From Terriglobia bacterium (GTDB lineage Bacteria > Acidobacteriota > Terriglobia > Terriglobales > Acidobacteriaceae): DNA of 64,000 nucleotides. Position numbers and translations under genes: made by a program. The stretch lies in NCBI GenBank assembly GCA_020073495.1, contig JAIQFD010000007.1:101666-165665 (forward strand), read 5' to 3'. Shown here one piece after another: positions 38,986 through 46,779 of the stretch. Each line of letters begins with the position of its first letter. The first letter of the stretch is position 1. The notes beneath the pieces were generated by a model. The model had not been told where the DNA came from, ran no database searches, and saw only the letters and a list, made by a program, of their open reading frames with translations.

Positions 38986-40005
38986 CTACGCGATCTTACG
39001 TCCCACCGCCGGCGCAATCATCCGCAGCTCGCCCATCAGTTCCGCGAACTGCTCCGGATACAGCGACTGCGCGCCGTCACTCAGCGCCTTCTCCGGCTGG
39101 TGATGCACCTCGACGATGATGGCGTCCGCGCCCGCCGCCACCGACGCGCGCGCCATCGGCGACACCTTGTCCCGACGCCCCGTCCCGTGCGACGGGTCCG
39201 CCGTCATGGGCAGGTGCGACAGCTTGTGCACGATCGGGATGGCCGAGATGTCCATCGTGTTCCGCGTGTAAGTCTCGAAAGTGCGGATCCCGCGCTCGCA
39301 CAAGATCAGGTCGTAGTTCCCGCCGCTCATGATGTATTCGGCCGACAGCAGCATCTCCTCCAGCGTCGCCGCGATGCCGCGCTTCAGCATCACCGGCTTG
39401 CGCACCTTGCCCAGCTCACGCAGCAGGTTGAAGTTCTGCATGTTGCGCGCGCCCACCTGGAAAATGTCCACGTACGGGATCATCAGCGGGATCTGCGCGA
39501 TCTCCATCACCTCGCTGATCACCAGCATCCCGAACTTGTCGCCGGCCTCGCGCAGCAGCTTTAGCCCCTCTTCGCCCAGTCCCTGAAATGAGTAGGGCGA
39601 CGACCGCGGCTTGAACGCGCCGCCGCGCAGCACCCGCGCGCCCGCCTTCGACACCTGCTCGGCGATGGTGAACAGTTGTTCCCGCGACTCCACCGAGCAC
39701 GGACCCGCCATCACCACCACATCCGGGCCGCCGATCGCCAGCCCGTTCTCGAACCGCACCACCGTTCCCTCGGGCCGGAAGCTCCGCGCCACCAGCTTGT
39801 AGGGCGAGCTGACGCGGTGGACCTCCCGCACTCCCTCCATCACCTCGATGTCGCGGATGTCGAAATCGATGGTCTTCCCTACCACGCCCAGCACGGTCTG
39901 CTGCGCCCCCGTGCTGCGGTGCACTTCGTACCCGAGGTTGACCAGCCGCTCCAGCACTTGCTGGATCTGTTCCTCGGTCGCGCTCTCCGACATCGCTACG
40001 ATCAT
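38986..40005 (-). CDS. aroF: DAHP synthase (type I-beta) with N-terminal regulatory domain
   Basis: 339 residues. A ferredoxin-like N-terminal domain (about 1-70) precedes the barrel, as in the Thermotoga enzyme where it senses Phe/Tyr. Barrel motifs: VVMAGPCSVESREQ, LRGGAFKPRSSPYSFQGLG, VGARNMQNFNLLRE, PVMLKRGIAATLEE and SHLPMTADPSHGTGRRDKV. It condenses PEP and erythrose-4-phosphate, the entry to aromatic synthesis. The ATG at 40005 overlaps the DUF1330 stop (ATGA). Confidence 0.94.
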   Translation of the reverse strand: MIVAMSESATEEQIQQVLERLVNLGYEVHRSTGAQQTVLGVVGKTIDFDIRDIEVMEGVREVHRVSSPYKLVARSFRPEGTVVRFENGLAIGGPDVVVMAGPCSVESREQLFTIAEQVSKAGARVLRGGAFKPRSSPYSFQGLGEEGLKLLREAGDKFGMLVISEVMEIAQIPLMIPYVDIFQVGARNMQNFNLLRELGKVRKPVMLKRGIAATLEEMLLSAEYIMSGGNYDLILCERGIRTFETYTRNTMDISAIPIVHKLSHLPMTADPSHGTGRRDKVSPMARASVAAGADAIIVEVHHQPEKALSDGAQSLYPEQFAELMGELRMIAPAVGRKIA

Positions 40006-40319
40006 GGCTGCTTCGACTCTGCCTTAGGCCGCGGCAGCCCTTCCAGCAGCACCATCTTGGTTGCCGCGCACGCTTGCCGCAGCCCCTTCGCCTCGGCGTA
40101 CTCCTTCGACGCCCACCACTCCTTCGCCCGCTCCATCGTGGGGAACTCCAGGATCACCAGCCGCTTCGGCGACCACGATCCCTCCAGCGTCTCTGTTTCC
40201 CCGCCGCGCGCCAGGTACTTGCCGCCGAACTTCGTGATCGACGGCGGCGCCAGCTGCTTGTAGCGCTCGTACCTCTGCGCCTCTTTCACCTCGATCTCGA
40301 CCACCACGTACGCCGCCAC
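40002..40319 (-). CDS. DUF1330 protein
   Basis: 105 residues, ferredoxin-like dimeric fold. AAYVVVEIEVKEAQRYERYK, then FGGKYLARGGETETLEG and RLVILEFPTMERAKEWWASK are the family signature. Function unknown. It is embedded between aroQ and aroF with a 4-nt overlap with aroF, so it is translated with them. A basic/Gln C-terminal tail (RPKAESKQP) is extra. Confidence 0.88.
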   Translation of the reverse strand: MAAYVVVEIEVKEAQRYERYKQLAPPSITKFGGKYLARGGETETLEGSWSPKRLVILEFPTMERAKEWWASKEYAEAKGLRQACAATKMVLLEGLPRPKAESKQP

Positions 40320-40368
40320 TTCTTTCTCCTATCTCAACTCGCAGGTCCCACATCATCCGATGACCCGG

Positions 40369-40680
40369 TCAGTCTTTGGGCTCCAGCTCCGAGTTACCCG
40401 CCGCCCGCCCTCGCCCGCCGATCTCTTCCTTCTGGAGCTTCCTCATGACATCGATGATCCGCTCGTAAATCTGTTTCAAGTCGCCGTCCGGCAGCGGCCC
40501 CTTGTTGTGCTTGCACACGTTCTCATGGATGACCTTCTCCCGCTCCGGCTCGTAGATCGGCATCTGTGTGTCGCGCTTCAGCTTTCCGATCTCCTTGGCC
40601 GCCAGCGCGCGCGCGTTCAGGAGTTCGACCAGCCTGCGGTCGAGCTCATCGATCTTCTTCCGCCAACCTGCGATGTCCAT
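40369..40680 (-). CDS. aroQ: Chorismate mutase, AroQ class
   Basis: 103 residues from the ATG at 40680 (a TTG at 40689 is also in frame). Three-helix fold: WRKKIDELDRRLVELLNARA, KEIGKLKRDTQMPIYEPERE and LKQIYERIIDVMRKLQKE. The Arg/Lys residues that bind chorismate are present (R in LDRRL, K39-type in KRDTQ, R in PERE). It converts chorismate to prephenate, feeding the tyrA product downstream. A Gly/Arg-rich tail follows the fold. Confidence 0.9.
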   Translation of the reverse strand: MDIAGWRKKIDELDRRLVELLNARALAAKEIGKLKRDTQMPIYEPEREKVIHENVCKHNKGPLPDGDLKQIYERIIDVMRKLQKEEIGGRGRAAGNSELEPKD

Positions 40681-40705
40681 TTCGTCCAACCCGAGAAATC
40701 GAAGG

Positions 40706-40754
40706 TGTCATCCTGAGCGAGGCGCGGCCGCCGCGCCGAGTCGAAGGACCCCTA
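40706..40754. repeat. REP-like palindrome between trpA and aroQ
   Basis: TCATCCTGAGCGAGGCGCGG and CCGCGCCGAGTCGAAGGACC form an imperfect hairpin. It overlaps the end of trpA and sits in the only sizeable gap before aroQ. Confidence 0.7.
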
Positions 40755-41543
40755 CTCTATCCCTTCTGCCTGACGGCTGACGGCTCCGATCATTCCTTGC
40801 ACCAATGCTCCTACCGCCTCCGCCGCCTTCCCTCGTCCAGCCTTCTCGATCGTCTGCACGATGGCGCTGCCGACCACTCCTGCGTCGGCGAACTGTCCCA
40901 CCGCCGCAAACTGCTCTGCCGTGGAGATCCCGAATCCGACTGCGACGGGCAGCTTGGTGTACCGGCGCAGCCGGCCCACCAGTTCCCGCGCATCGGCCGC
41001 CAGCTCCTGCCGCGTTCCAGTCACGCCCGTGCGCGACACAGCGTACACGAAACCGCTACAGGCCGCTGTGATCCGCCGCAGCCGCTGGTCGGTCGAAGTG
41101 GGCGCCGCCAGGAACACCGTCGCCAGCTTGCGCGACCGCATGCACGCCAGGTACTCGTTGGCCTCTTCGACGGTCAAATCGGTGACTAGCGCGCCGTCCA
41201 GCCCGGCGTCCGCCGCCGCTGCGCAGAAGCGCTCCACCCCGAAGCGCAGGATGGGGTTCAGGTACGAGAACACGATCAGCCCGGCTTGGGGACGAGCCTG
41301 GCGCACTTCGCGGCCCAGCCCGATCACCTGCGCCAGCGTCACGCCATTCGCCAAAGCCCGCTCGCTGGCCCGCTGGATCACCGGCCCGTCGGCCACCGGA
41401 TCGCTGAAGGGCACGCCCAGTTCGATCACCTGCGCGCCCGCGTCGATCGCCGCCAGCGCCACCTCCCGCGTGGTCGCCAGGTCCGGATCGCCGCACGTGA
41501 GATACGCTATGAGTGCTGGCCGCTTGTGAAAAATGAGTGCCAT
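40752..41543 (-). CDS. trpA: Tryptophan synthase alpha chain
   Basis: 263 residues from the ATG at 41543. LIAYLTCGDPDLATTREVAL, the catalytic Glu and Asp in VIELGVPFSDPVADGPVIQR, GALVTDLTVEEANEY (second loop), FVYAVSRTGVTGTRQEL (loop 6) and AVGFGISTAEQ. It cleaves indole-3-glycerol phosphate and passes indole to TrpB. trpB should lie directly upstream, but 587 bp with an antisense four-helix-bundle gene separate them. Confidence 0.95.
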   Translation of the reverse strand: MALIFHKRPALIAYLTCGDPDLATTREVALAAIDAGAQVIELGVPFSDPVADGPVIQRASERALANGVTLAQVIGLGREVRQARPQAGLIVFSYLNPILRFGVERFCAAAADAGLDGALVTDLTVEEANEYLACMRSRKLATVFLAAPTSTDQRLRRITAACSGFVYAVSRTGVTGTRQELAADARELVGRLRRYTKLPVAVGFGISTAEQFAAVGQFADAGVVGSAIVQTIEKAGRGKAAEAVGALVQGMIGAVSRQAEGIE

Positions 41544-41594
41544 CTGACTGCCCAAGTCACAGTAAAAGGCTTCGACGATTGTACCCCGTCGCCA

Positions 41595-41639
41595 GATCGC
41601 CGGGATCGCCGCAACCGCCGGGACCGCCGTCATCGACAC
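41595..41639. repeat. 9-bp array, left of four-helix gene copy 2 (inverted orientation)
   Basis: GATCGCCGG, GATCGCCGC, AACCGCCGG, GACCGCCGT, CATCGACAC at exact 9-nt period. This is the reverse-complement orientation of the array at 42070-42132. Confidence 0.85.
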
Positions 41640-41704
41640 TTCTGTGGATTTGGTCACTGACAACGGGTACCGTTGTTGTGTATTAGGGCTGGCGAGGTCA
41701 GGCC

Positions 41705-42061
41705 ATGGTTGATCTTCATCAGCAGCTCCGAGAACGAAGCAAGCAGTTCGCTGTTCGGATCGTGCGACTGTCAAACCATCTGCCCAAGACTCGGGAAGGG
41801 GACGTGCTTGCGAGGCAATTGTTGCGTTCAGGTACGTCGGTCGCGGCGAATTACCGAGCCGCAGGTCGATCCAGATCTCGCGCCGATTTCATTTCCAAGA
41901 TCTCGATCGCTGTGGAAGAAGCCGACGAAACCGTCTTCTGGCTCGAACTCCTTCACGAATCCGGGCTGGTGAACTCGAACCGCCTCGAACCCCTTATCTT
42001 GGAAGCTAAGGAGTTGCTGGCGATATTTTCCGCCTCGAGGCGCACGGCAAAAGCAGATTAG
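41705..42061 (+). CDS. Four-helix-bundle protein (S23/IVP family), copy 2, antisense in trp cluster
   Basis: 118 residues. ERSKQFAVRIVRLSNHLPKT, ARQLLRSGTSVAANYRAAGR (the conserved family loop) and ISIAVEEADETVFWLELLHE. Close to copy 3: the stretch GTSVAANYRAAGRSRS is identical and the C termini (FSASRRTAKA) match. It is transcribed against the trp operon and lies between trpB and trpA. Both flanks are 9-bp arrays in inverted orientation. Ribosome site GAGG upstream. The family has no agreed function. Confidence 0.88.
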   Translation: MVDLHQQLRERSKQFAVRIVRLSNHLPKTREGDVLARQLLRSGTSVAANYRAAGRSRSRADFISKISIAVEEADETVFWLELLHESGLVNSNRLEPLILEAKELLAIFSASRRTAKAD

Positions 42062-42069
42062 CGAGTGAT

Positions 42070-42132
42070 CCGGCAATCACGGCGATGACGGCGATGACGG
42101 CGGTCCCGGCGTTCCCGGCGTTCCCGGCGATC
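42070..42132. repeat. 9-bp array, right of four-helix gene copy 2
   Basis: Seven exact 9-nt units: CCGGCAATC, ACGGCGATG twice, ACGGCGGTC, CCGGCGTTC twice, CCGGCGATC. The last unit overlaps the trpB stop codon (complement at 42131-42133). Confidence 0.88.
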
Positions 42133-43405
42133 AGAGCTTGAGCTGCTCGATCAGGATGCCCACGTCCTTGTCGCCGCGCCCGGAGATATTGACCACCACG
42201 ATGTCTGTCTTCCTCATCTTCGGCGCGCGCTTGATGACCTCCGCGACCGCATGCGCCGACTCCAGCGCCGGGATGATGCCCTCGGTCTGCGCCAGCGTCA
42301 CGCAAGCCTCCAGCGCTTCCTCGTCGCTCGCCGCGACGTACTCTGCCCGGCCCGCGTCCGCCAGGGCTGCGTGCTCCGGGCCCAGCGCCGGATAATCCAG
42401 CCCCGCCGACACCGAGTGCGTCGGCGCGATCTGCCCCGCCTCGTCCTGGAGAACGTAGGTGTATGTCCCTTGCAGCACGCCCGGCACGCCGCCCTCGATT
42501 CCCGCTGCGACCCGCGCCGCGTGATCGCCTAATCGTCCTCCGCGCCCGCCCGCCTCAACCCCGATCAGCCGTACGTTCTTGTCCGCCAGAAACTCGTAGA
42601 AGATCCCTATCGCGTTCGATCCGCCGCCCACACACGCGATCACCGCGCTGGGCAGCCGTTTCTCCGCCTTCAGGATTTGCGCCCGCGCCTCTTTGCCGAT
42701 CACCTTGTGGAAGTCACGCACCATGGTCGGATACGGATGCGCCCCCAGCACGCTGCCCAGCAGGTAGTGCGTCGTGCGCACGTTCGTCACCCAGTCGCGC
42801 ATGGCCTCGTTGATGGCGTCTTTCAGAGTGCGTGAGCCCGCGTCCACGCCGCGCACCTCGGCCCCCAGAAGCCGCATGCGGAAGACGTTCAGCTCCTGCC
42901 GTCGCATGTCTTCGGTGCCCATATACACCACGCACTCGAATCCGAACAGCGCGCAGACCGTGGCCGTGGCCACGCCGTGCTGCCCCGCGCCGGTCTCGGC
43001 GATGATCCGCCGCTTGCCCATGCGTTCGGCCAGCAGCGCCTGCCCCAGGCAGTTGTTGATCTTGTGCGCGCCCGTGTGCAGCAGGTCCTCGCGTTTCAGG
43101 TAGATCTTGGCTCCGCCCAGCTTCTTCGTCAGCCGCCGCGCGTAAGTCAGCGGCGTCGGACGTCCCGCGTAATCTTCGAGTAGCCGTCGGAGTTCGCCCT
43201 GGAATTTCTTGTCCTTCTTGGCGGATTCGTAGGCGCGCTCTAGTTGCTCCAGCGCCGCCATCAACGTTTCCGGGACGTACCTTCCGCCATACGCGCCAAA
43301 CCGCCCCGGGACATGTAGCGCTGGCGTCCCGCCGGCTCTCCTGCGGGCGTCCCCGCCAGCAGCCTTCGTCCGAAACGTCTTCGATTTTGCCTTGATCGTT
43401 CTCAC
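42131..43405 (-). CDS. trpB: Tryptophan synthase beta chain with extended N terminus
   Basis: 424 residues from the GTG at 43405, 17 bp after trpF. The core begins [23 protein letters not shown] lysine in [67 protein letters not shown]. It condenses indole and Ser to Trp. The first 35 residues (including [20 protein letters not shown]) are absent from E. coli TrpB and are coded by a palindromic, REP-like segment at about 43316-43362. Translation might start later, but there is no good internal start before the core. Confidence 0.93.
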   Translation of the reverse strand: MRTIKAKSKTFRTKAAGGDARRRAGGTPALHVPGRFGAYGGRYVPETLMAALEQLERAYESAKKDKKFQGELRRLLEDYAGRPTPLTYARRLTKKLGGAKIYLKREDLLHTGAHKINNCLGQALLAERMGKRRIIAETGAGQHGVATATVCALFGFECVVYMGTEDMRRQELNVFRMRLLGAEVRGVDAGSRTLKDAINEAMRDWVTNVRTTHYLLGSVLGAHPYPTMVRDFHKVIGKEARAQILKAEKRLPSAVIACVGGGSNAIGIFYEFLADKNVRLIGVEAGGRGGRLGDHAARVAAGIEGGVPGVLQGTYTYVLQDEAGQIAPTHSVSAGLDYPALGPEHAALADAGRAEYVAASDEEALEACVTLAQTEGIIPALESAHAVAEVIKRAPKMRKTDIVVVNISGRGDKDVGILIEQLKL

Positions 43406-43407
43406 TT

Positions 43408-43442
43408 GACCCGATGACCCGATCACCCGATGACCCGATCCG
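43408..43442. repeat. GACCCGAT tandem at the trpF/trpB junction
   Basis: GACCCGATGACCCGATCACC and GATGACCCGATCC: about four 8-10 nt units covering the trpF stop codon and the trpB leader. Related words appear near 40345 and 48088. Confidence 0.6.
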
Positions 43443-44067
43443 CAGCTTCCTTCGCCGCCTTCACAAACGCCCTGACCTTCTCGTGATCTTTCTTCCCCGG
43501 CTCTTTCTCCACTCCGCTCACCACGTCGACGCCCCATGGTTGAAAGAGTTCGATCGCGCGGGAAACGTTACCTGGCTCCAGCCCGCCCGCGATGACGACC
43601 TTCGCTCGCCGCCGCAGCAGACGAACGAAGGGAGCGGCCTCATCCCAGTCGAACGTCCTTCCTGTGCCGCCTCGCTTCTTGGGGGTTCCAGCATCCACGA
43701 ACAGTGCGTCCGCGATGCCATCGAACCGATCTGCCTCGTGCCGCACCGTTTCGGCCCGCAATGCCTTGTAGACACGGACCTTATATTTCTTGAACAAGCT
43801 GGCGAACTCGGGTTCTTCCTCGCCGTGGAACTGGATCGCCGTGAGTCCCGCAACTTCGATTGTGTCGCGAACGATTTCCAGCTTTTGGTTCACGAACACT
43901 CCAACCTTTTCGACTTCCTTCGGCAGCTCCGCGATGATCTTCTTCGCATCCTTCGGGCTGATCCTGCGCGGGCTGGGAGCGAAGATGAAGCCCAGCGCGT
44001 CGGCCCCGGCCTCCACCGCCACGCGCGCATCCTCCAGGTTCGTCGTCCCGCAGATCTTCACCCACAT
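43423..44067 (-). CDS. trpF: Phosphoribosylanthranilate isomerase
   Basis: 214 residues from the ATG at 44067. [20 protein letters not shown] with the catalytic Cys, [55 protein letters not shown], and the catalytic Asp side in [12 protein letters not shown], followed by [19 protein letters not shown]. Step three of tryptophan synthesis. Its C-terminal end (ADRVIG) runs into a short tandem repeat. Upstream lies copy 3 of the four-helix gene. Confidence 0.93.
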   Translation of the reverse strand: MWVKICGTTNLEDARVAVEAGADALGFIFAPSPRRISPKDAKKIIAELPKEVEKVGVFVNQKLEIVRDTIEVAGLTAIQFHGEEEPEFASLFKKYKVRVYKALRAETVRHEADRFDGIADALFVDAGTPKKRGGTGRTFDWDEAAPFVRLLRRRAKVVIAGGLEPGNVSRAIELFQPWGVDVVSGVEKEPGKKDHEKVRAFVKAAKEAADRVIG

Positions 44068-44073
44068 GATTAG

Positions 44074-44091
44074 AATCGCCGTGATCGGACT
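44074..44091. repeat. Degenerate 9-bp units, left of four-helix gene copy 3
   Basis: AATCGCCGT and GATCGGACT, two decayed units in GATCGCCGG orientation, inverted relative to the array at 44463-44503. Confidence 0.55.
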
Positions 44092-44446
44092 AGGCCTTTG
44101 CCGTACGCCGCGATGCAGAAAAGATTGCGACCAGCTGATTTGCTTCGTCCAAGAGCGGCTCAAGCCGTTCACCAGAAACGAATCCGGATTCCTGCAGCAA
44201 CTCCAGCCAGAAGACCGTTTCGTCCGTTTCTTCCACCACAACACTGATCTTGGAAACGAAGTCTGCCTTGGAGCGCGATCGCCCGGCAGCCCGGTAATTT
44301 GCTGCAACGCTGGTACCGGCGCGCAGTAGCTGCCTTCCGAACACATCGCCCTCTCGATTCTCCGGTAGAGATCGACTAAGCCTGATGATACGGAGTGCGA
44401 ATTGCTTCGTTCGTCTCCTTAGTTCGTCGTGCTGTTCAAGGCTCAT
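44090..44446 (-). CDS. Four-helix-bundle protein (S23/IVP family), copy 3, inside trp cluster
   Basis: 118 residues from the ATG at 44446 (GGAGG 8 nt upstream). RRTKQFALRIIRLSRSLPEN, GRQLLRAGTSVAANYRAAGR and ISVVVEETDETVFWLELLQE. About 70% identical by eye to copy 2. Unlike copy 2 it is co-oriented with the trp genes, lying between trpC and trpF, so it will be on the trp transcript. Flanked by inverted 9-bp units. Confidence 0.88.
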   Translation of the reverse strand: MSLEQHDELRRRTKQFALRIIRLSRSLPENREGDVFGRQLLRAGTSVAANYRAAGRSRSKADFVSKISVVVEETDETVFWLELLQESGFVSGERLEPLLDEANQLVAIFSASRRTAKA

Positions 44447-44462
44447 GTTCCGTACCTCCACC

Positions 44463-44503
44463 GATCTCGGCGATGTCGGCGATACCGGCGATCTCGGCGA
44501 TTA
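44463..44503. repeat. 9-bp array starting at the trpC stop codon
   Basis: GATCTCGGC, GATGTCGGC, GATACCGGC, GATCTCGGC, then GAT merging with TTA (complement of the trpC stop, 44501-44503). Confidence 0.88.
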
Positions 44504-45346
44504 GTCCTTCGTTCCCGCTCCCCAGTTCGCCACGCCCGCCGCGCCCAGCGGCGGCGCCTTGGCCTCCGCGATCAATCGCCGCAGCGCTTCCTCCGGCGAT
44601 TCCGCCCTCATCAGCGACTCGCCGATCAGGAACGCGTGGTATCCCGCCTCGCGCAGCGCCCGGATGTCGGCGCCGCTGCGGATCCCGCTCTCCGCGACGC
44701 GTACCGCGCCCTTGGGCAGCATGGGCGCCAGGCGCAGCGCGGTATTCAAGTCCACCTCGAAGGTGTGCAGGTCGCGATTGTTCACTCCGATCAGGTTGGC
44801 GCCTACGGTTTTCGCCAGCTCCAGTTCCTTCTCGTCATGCACTTCGCACAGCACGTCGAGCCCGATGTCCACCGCTTGTCCGTACAGGTGGGTGAACTCC
44901 GCCGGCGCCAGCGCCCCGATGATCAGCAGCACCGCATCTCCGCCTGCCGCGCGCGTCTCCAGGATCTGCAGCCGGTCCACGATGAAGTCTTTACGCAGGA
45001 CGGGCAGGTCCGTCGCTGCCGCCGCCTCGGTCAGGTTCGCGATCGATCCCTGGAAAAATTCCTCTTCGGTCAGTACCGACAGAGCCGCCGCCCCGGCCTC
45101 CCGGAAGCCCAGCGCCAGCGGTGCCACGTGCAGCGTCCCGCGGATCACGCCCTTCGACGGCGAGGCCTTCTTCAGCTCCGCGATGATCGCTGGCCCGCGG
45201 GCTCCGGCCCGCAACAGTGCCTCCTGAAACCTCCGCGGCGTGCGCGTCTCCGCCAGCCGCTCCAGCTCGCGCTCGTCCACCGTGCGCTTCCAGCCGATGA
45301 TCTTCTTCCGCGTCACGGCAACGATTTGTTCCAGCGTCACAGGCAT
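44501..45346 (-). CDS. trpC: Indole-3-glycerol-phosphate synthase
   Basis: 281 residues from the ATG at 45346 (GGAG 6 nt upstream). PAIIAELKKASPSKGVIRGT (catalytic Lys), AAALSVLTEEEFFQGSIANL, LPVLRKDFIVDRLQILETRA (second Lys), LIGVNNRDLHTFEVDLNTAL and VAESGIRSGADIRAL. It closes the indole ring. A possible -10 (TATACT, complement of 45359-45364) lies close to the start; no -35 found. First trp gene in the window; trpE/G/D must be elsewhere. Confidence 0.95.
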   Translation of the reverse strand: MPVTLEQIVAVTRKKIIGWKRTVDERELERLAETRTPRRFQEALLRAGARGPAIIAELKKASPSKGVIRGTLHVAPLALGFREAGAAALSVLTEEEFFQGSIANLTEAAAATDLPVLRKDFIVDRLQILETRAAGGDAVLLIIGALAPAEFTHLYGQAVDIGLDVLCEVHDEKELELAKTVGANLIGVNNRDLHTFEVDLNTALRLAPMLPKGAVRVAESGIRSGADIRALREAGYHAFLIGESLMRAESPEEALRRLIAEAKAPPLGAAGVANWGAGTKD

Positions 45347-45443
45347 GGCGACTCCAGAAGTATAAAGGCTTGAGACAGACGAGCGCCCGAAGAATCGCAT
45401 CAGCAGGGATTTGCGGCGAGAAGCTAGTAGCTAGCAGCTGACT

Positions 45444-45468
45444 TTGGTGCCGAAGAAGGGACTCGAAC
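45444..45468 (-). pseudogene. Truncated duplicate of the tRNA-Leu 3' end
   Basis: 25 nt identical to 45569-45593, the 3' end of the tRNA-Leu gene including CCA and the T-arm start (TTGGTGCCGAAGAAGGGACT then CGAAC). It is directly followed by a TTGAGCCG-type REP element, then by the complete tRNA gene. Confidence 0.85.
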
Positions 45469-45545
45469 TTGAGCCGTTTTGCGGGCGTGAGCGAAGCGGG
45501 AGCCCGCTGGCGAAATCCTGAGCCGCCCGGCGGCGAAGGACCTCA
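45469..45545. repeat. TTGAGCCG-type REP element, copy C
   Basis: Begins TTGAGCCG, then TTTTGCGGGCG, complementary GAGCCCGCTGG, GCGAAATCCTGAG, ends AAGGACCTC. Same family as copies at 12376, 12523, 49813 and 49971. Confidence 0.75.
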
Positions 45546-45569
45546 GTTTACGAAGCTCTTTCAAGCGAT

Positions 45570-45656
45570 TGGTGCCGAAGAAGGGACTCGAACCCCCACG
45601 CCCTTGCGGGCACATGGACCTGAACCATGCGCGTCTGCCAATTCCGCCACTTCGGC
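45570..45656 (-). tRNA. tRNA-Leu (anticodon CAG)
   Basis: 87 nt including an encoded CCA. Acceptor GCCGAAG / CTTCGGC; D-arm GGCGGAATTGGCAGACG; anticodon stem-loop CATGG-TTCAGGT-CCATG giving CAG; a long variable arm with GCCCGCAAGGGC; T-arm GGGGG-TTCGAGT-CCC. Class II tRNA structure fits leucine. A promoter with a perfect TTGACA lies upstream. Confidence 0.96.
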
Positions 45657-45687
45657 ACGGGAAGAGGAGAGCAGTTTGACCTCATTA

Positions 45688-45716
45688 TTCTTACAGGCCG
45701 TCGGCGGCAGTGTCAA
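45688..45716 (-). promoter_or_regulatory. Promoter of tRNA-Leu
   Basis: On the minus strand TTGACA (complement of 45711-45716), 17-bp spacer, TAAGAA (complement of 45688-45693). Predicted start near 45681, 25 nt before the mature tRNA. Confidence 0.6.
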
Positions 45717-45840
45717 ACCAGCGGGCCCCGCGTGAAACCTGTCTCCGCGCATGACATTCCCACCGTTTAGCGATTGCGGCTGCCCGGCCCTTCCCCGCGA
45801 AGGTGTCGAAAGAGGTAAACTGCCCCGGCAGGAGAACCCG

Positions 45841-46086
45841 ATGTCGCTCCAACCCAAAGCGGAACCCGCGGCCAAGATTCCCCCGGAGATCAACCAGCAC
45901 CTGCGCGCCCTGGCGCACGATCTCAGCAACTCCATCGAGACCGTCATGCAGGCCTCTTACTTGCTCTCCCAGAGCAGCCTCGACGAGGCCGGCAAGAAAT
46001 GGGCAGGCCTGATCGACACCGCCGTCCGCGATGCCGCCCGCATCAACCGCGAGATCCGCGAGATCCTCCGTAGCCAATCCGAATAG
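45841..46086 (+). CDS. Solo histidine-kinase DHp-like domain
   Basis: 81 residues from the ATG at 45841 (AGGAG 7 nt upstream). One helical hairpin with an H-box-like INQHLRALAHDLSNSIETVM (His-Asp-Leu-Ser-Asn, as in HDLNN-type kinases), followed by SYLLSQ and a second helix DTAVRDAARINREIREILRS. No ATPase domain follows. It could dimerise with or titrate kinases, or be a phosphotransfer protein. Partner genes are not adjacent. Confidence 0.65.
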   Translation: MSLQPKAEPAAKIPPEINQHLRALAHDLSNSIETVMQASYLLSQSSLDEAGKKWAGLIDTAVRDAARINREIREILRSQSE

Positions 46087-46160
46087 GGTCCCGGCAAAAC
46101 AAGAAGCGGACCCCTTTCGGAGCCCGCTGCGTACCGAGTACCGGGTACTGAGTACTTCTT

Positions 46161-46598
46161 TTATGCCGCTTTTTCTCCCGCCAGTTTCGCGTCCATGGTG
46201 ATCCTCGCATGCAACACGCGCGACACCGGGCAGCCTTCCTTGGCGTTTTGGGCCGCCTGGTCGAATTTTGCTCGATCGGCTCCGGGGATGCGCGCCGTCA
46301 CATCCAAGTGCACGGCGGTGATGGTGAATCCCGGCTCCAGCTTCTCCATGGTCACCGTCGCGGTGGTCTCGATCGCCTCCGGCGTGATGCCCATGTTGCC
46401 GAGCTGCGCCGAAAGCGCCATCGAGAAGCAGCCCGCGTGCGCCGCCGCGATCAGTTCCTCGGGGTTCGTCCCGGCGCCGTTCTCGAAGCGCGTCGCGAAG
46501 GAATACTGTGTGTCTTTCAGTACTCCGCTGGCGGTCGACACGGTGCCCTTACCGTCCTTCAAACCGCCCTTCCACACCGCACTGCCTTTCCGTTGCAT
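46161..46598 (-). CDS. OsmC/Ohr-family peroxiredoxin
   Basis: 145 residues; AGGAGG 5 nt before the ATG. AVWKGGLKDGKGTVSTASGV at the N terminus, resolving-type Cys in AAAHAGCFSMALSAQLGNMG (about residue 57) and second Cys in NAKEGCPVSRVLHA (about 122). It reduces organic hydroperoxides using dihydrolipoamide-type donors. Closer to OsmC than to Ohr by the AHAGCFSMAL pattern. A GAGTAC repeat tract follows the stop. Confidence 0.93.
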   Translation of the reverse strand: MQRKGSAVWKGGLKDGKGTVSTASGVLKDTQYSFATRFENGAGTNPEELIAAAHAGCFSMALSAQLGNMGITPEAIETTATVTMEKLEPGFTITAVHLDVTARIPGADRAKFDQAAQNAKEGCPVSRVLHARITMDAKLAGEKAA

Positions 46599-46779
46599 AT
46601 CAACCTCCTGATCGGTTATGAGACCGCAATGAAACCCTCCAAGGGTACACCTTCCCCAGGGTCGCCTGTCATCCGGAACGATGTAGGTCGGGACGAGCCT
46701 GGAAGGATCTCTGGCCTGCAGCGTGATGAGAGTCCCACGACAGTGGGGCGATACCCATCCTCCTACTAGCCCGGAGCTG

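Noticed and set aside
36400..44503. CRISPR array
   Set aside because: The 9-bp arrays have no spacers, units are far shorter than CRISPR repeats, and no cas genes are present anywhere in the window.
45444..45656. Integrated genomic island at tRNA-Leu
   Set aside because: The two tRNA-end copies are only about 125 bp apart with a REP between them; there is no integrase or cargo.
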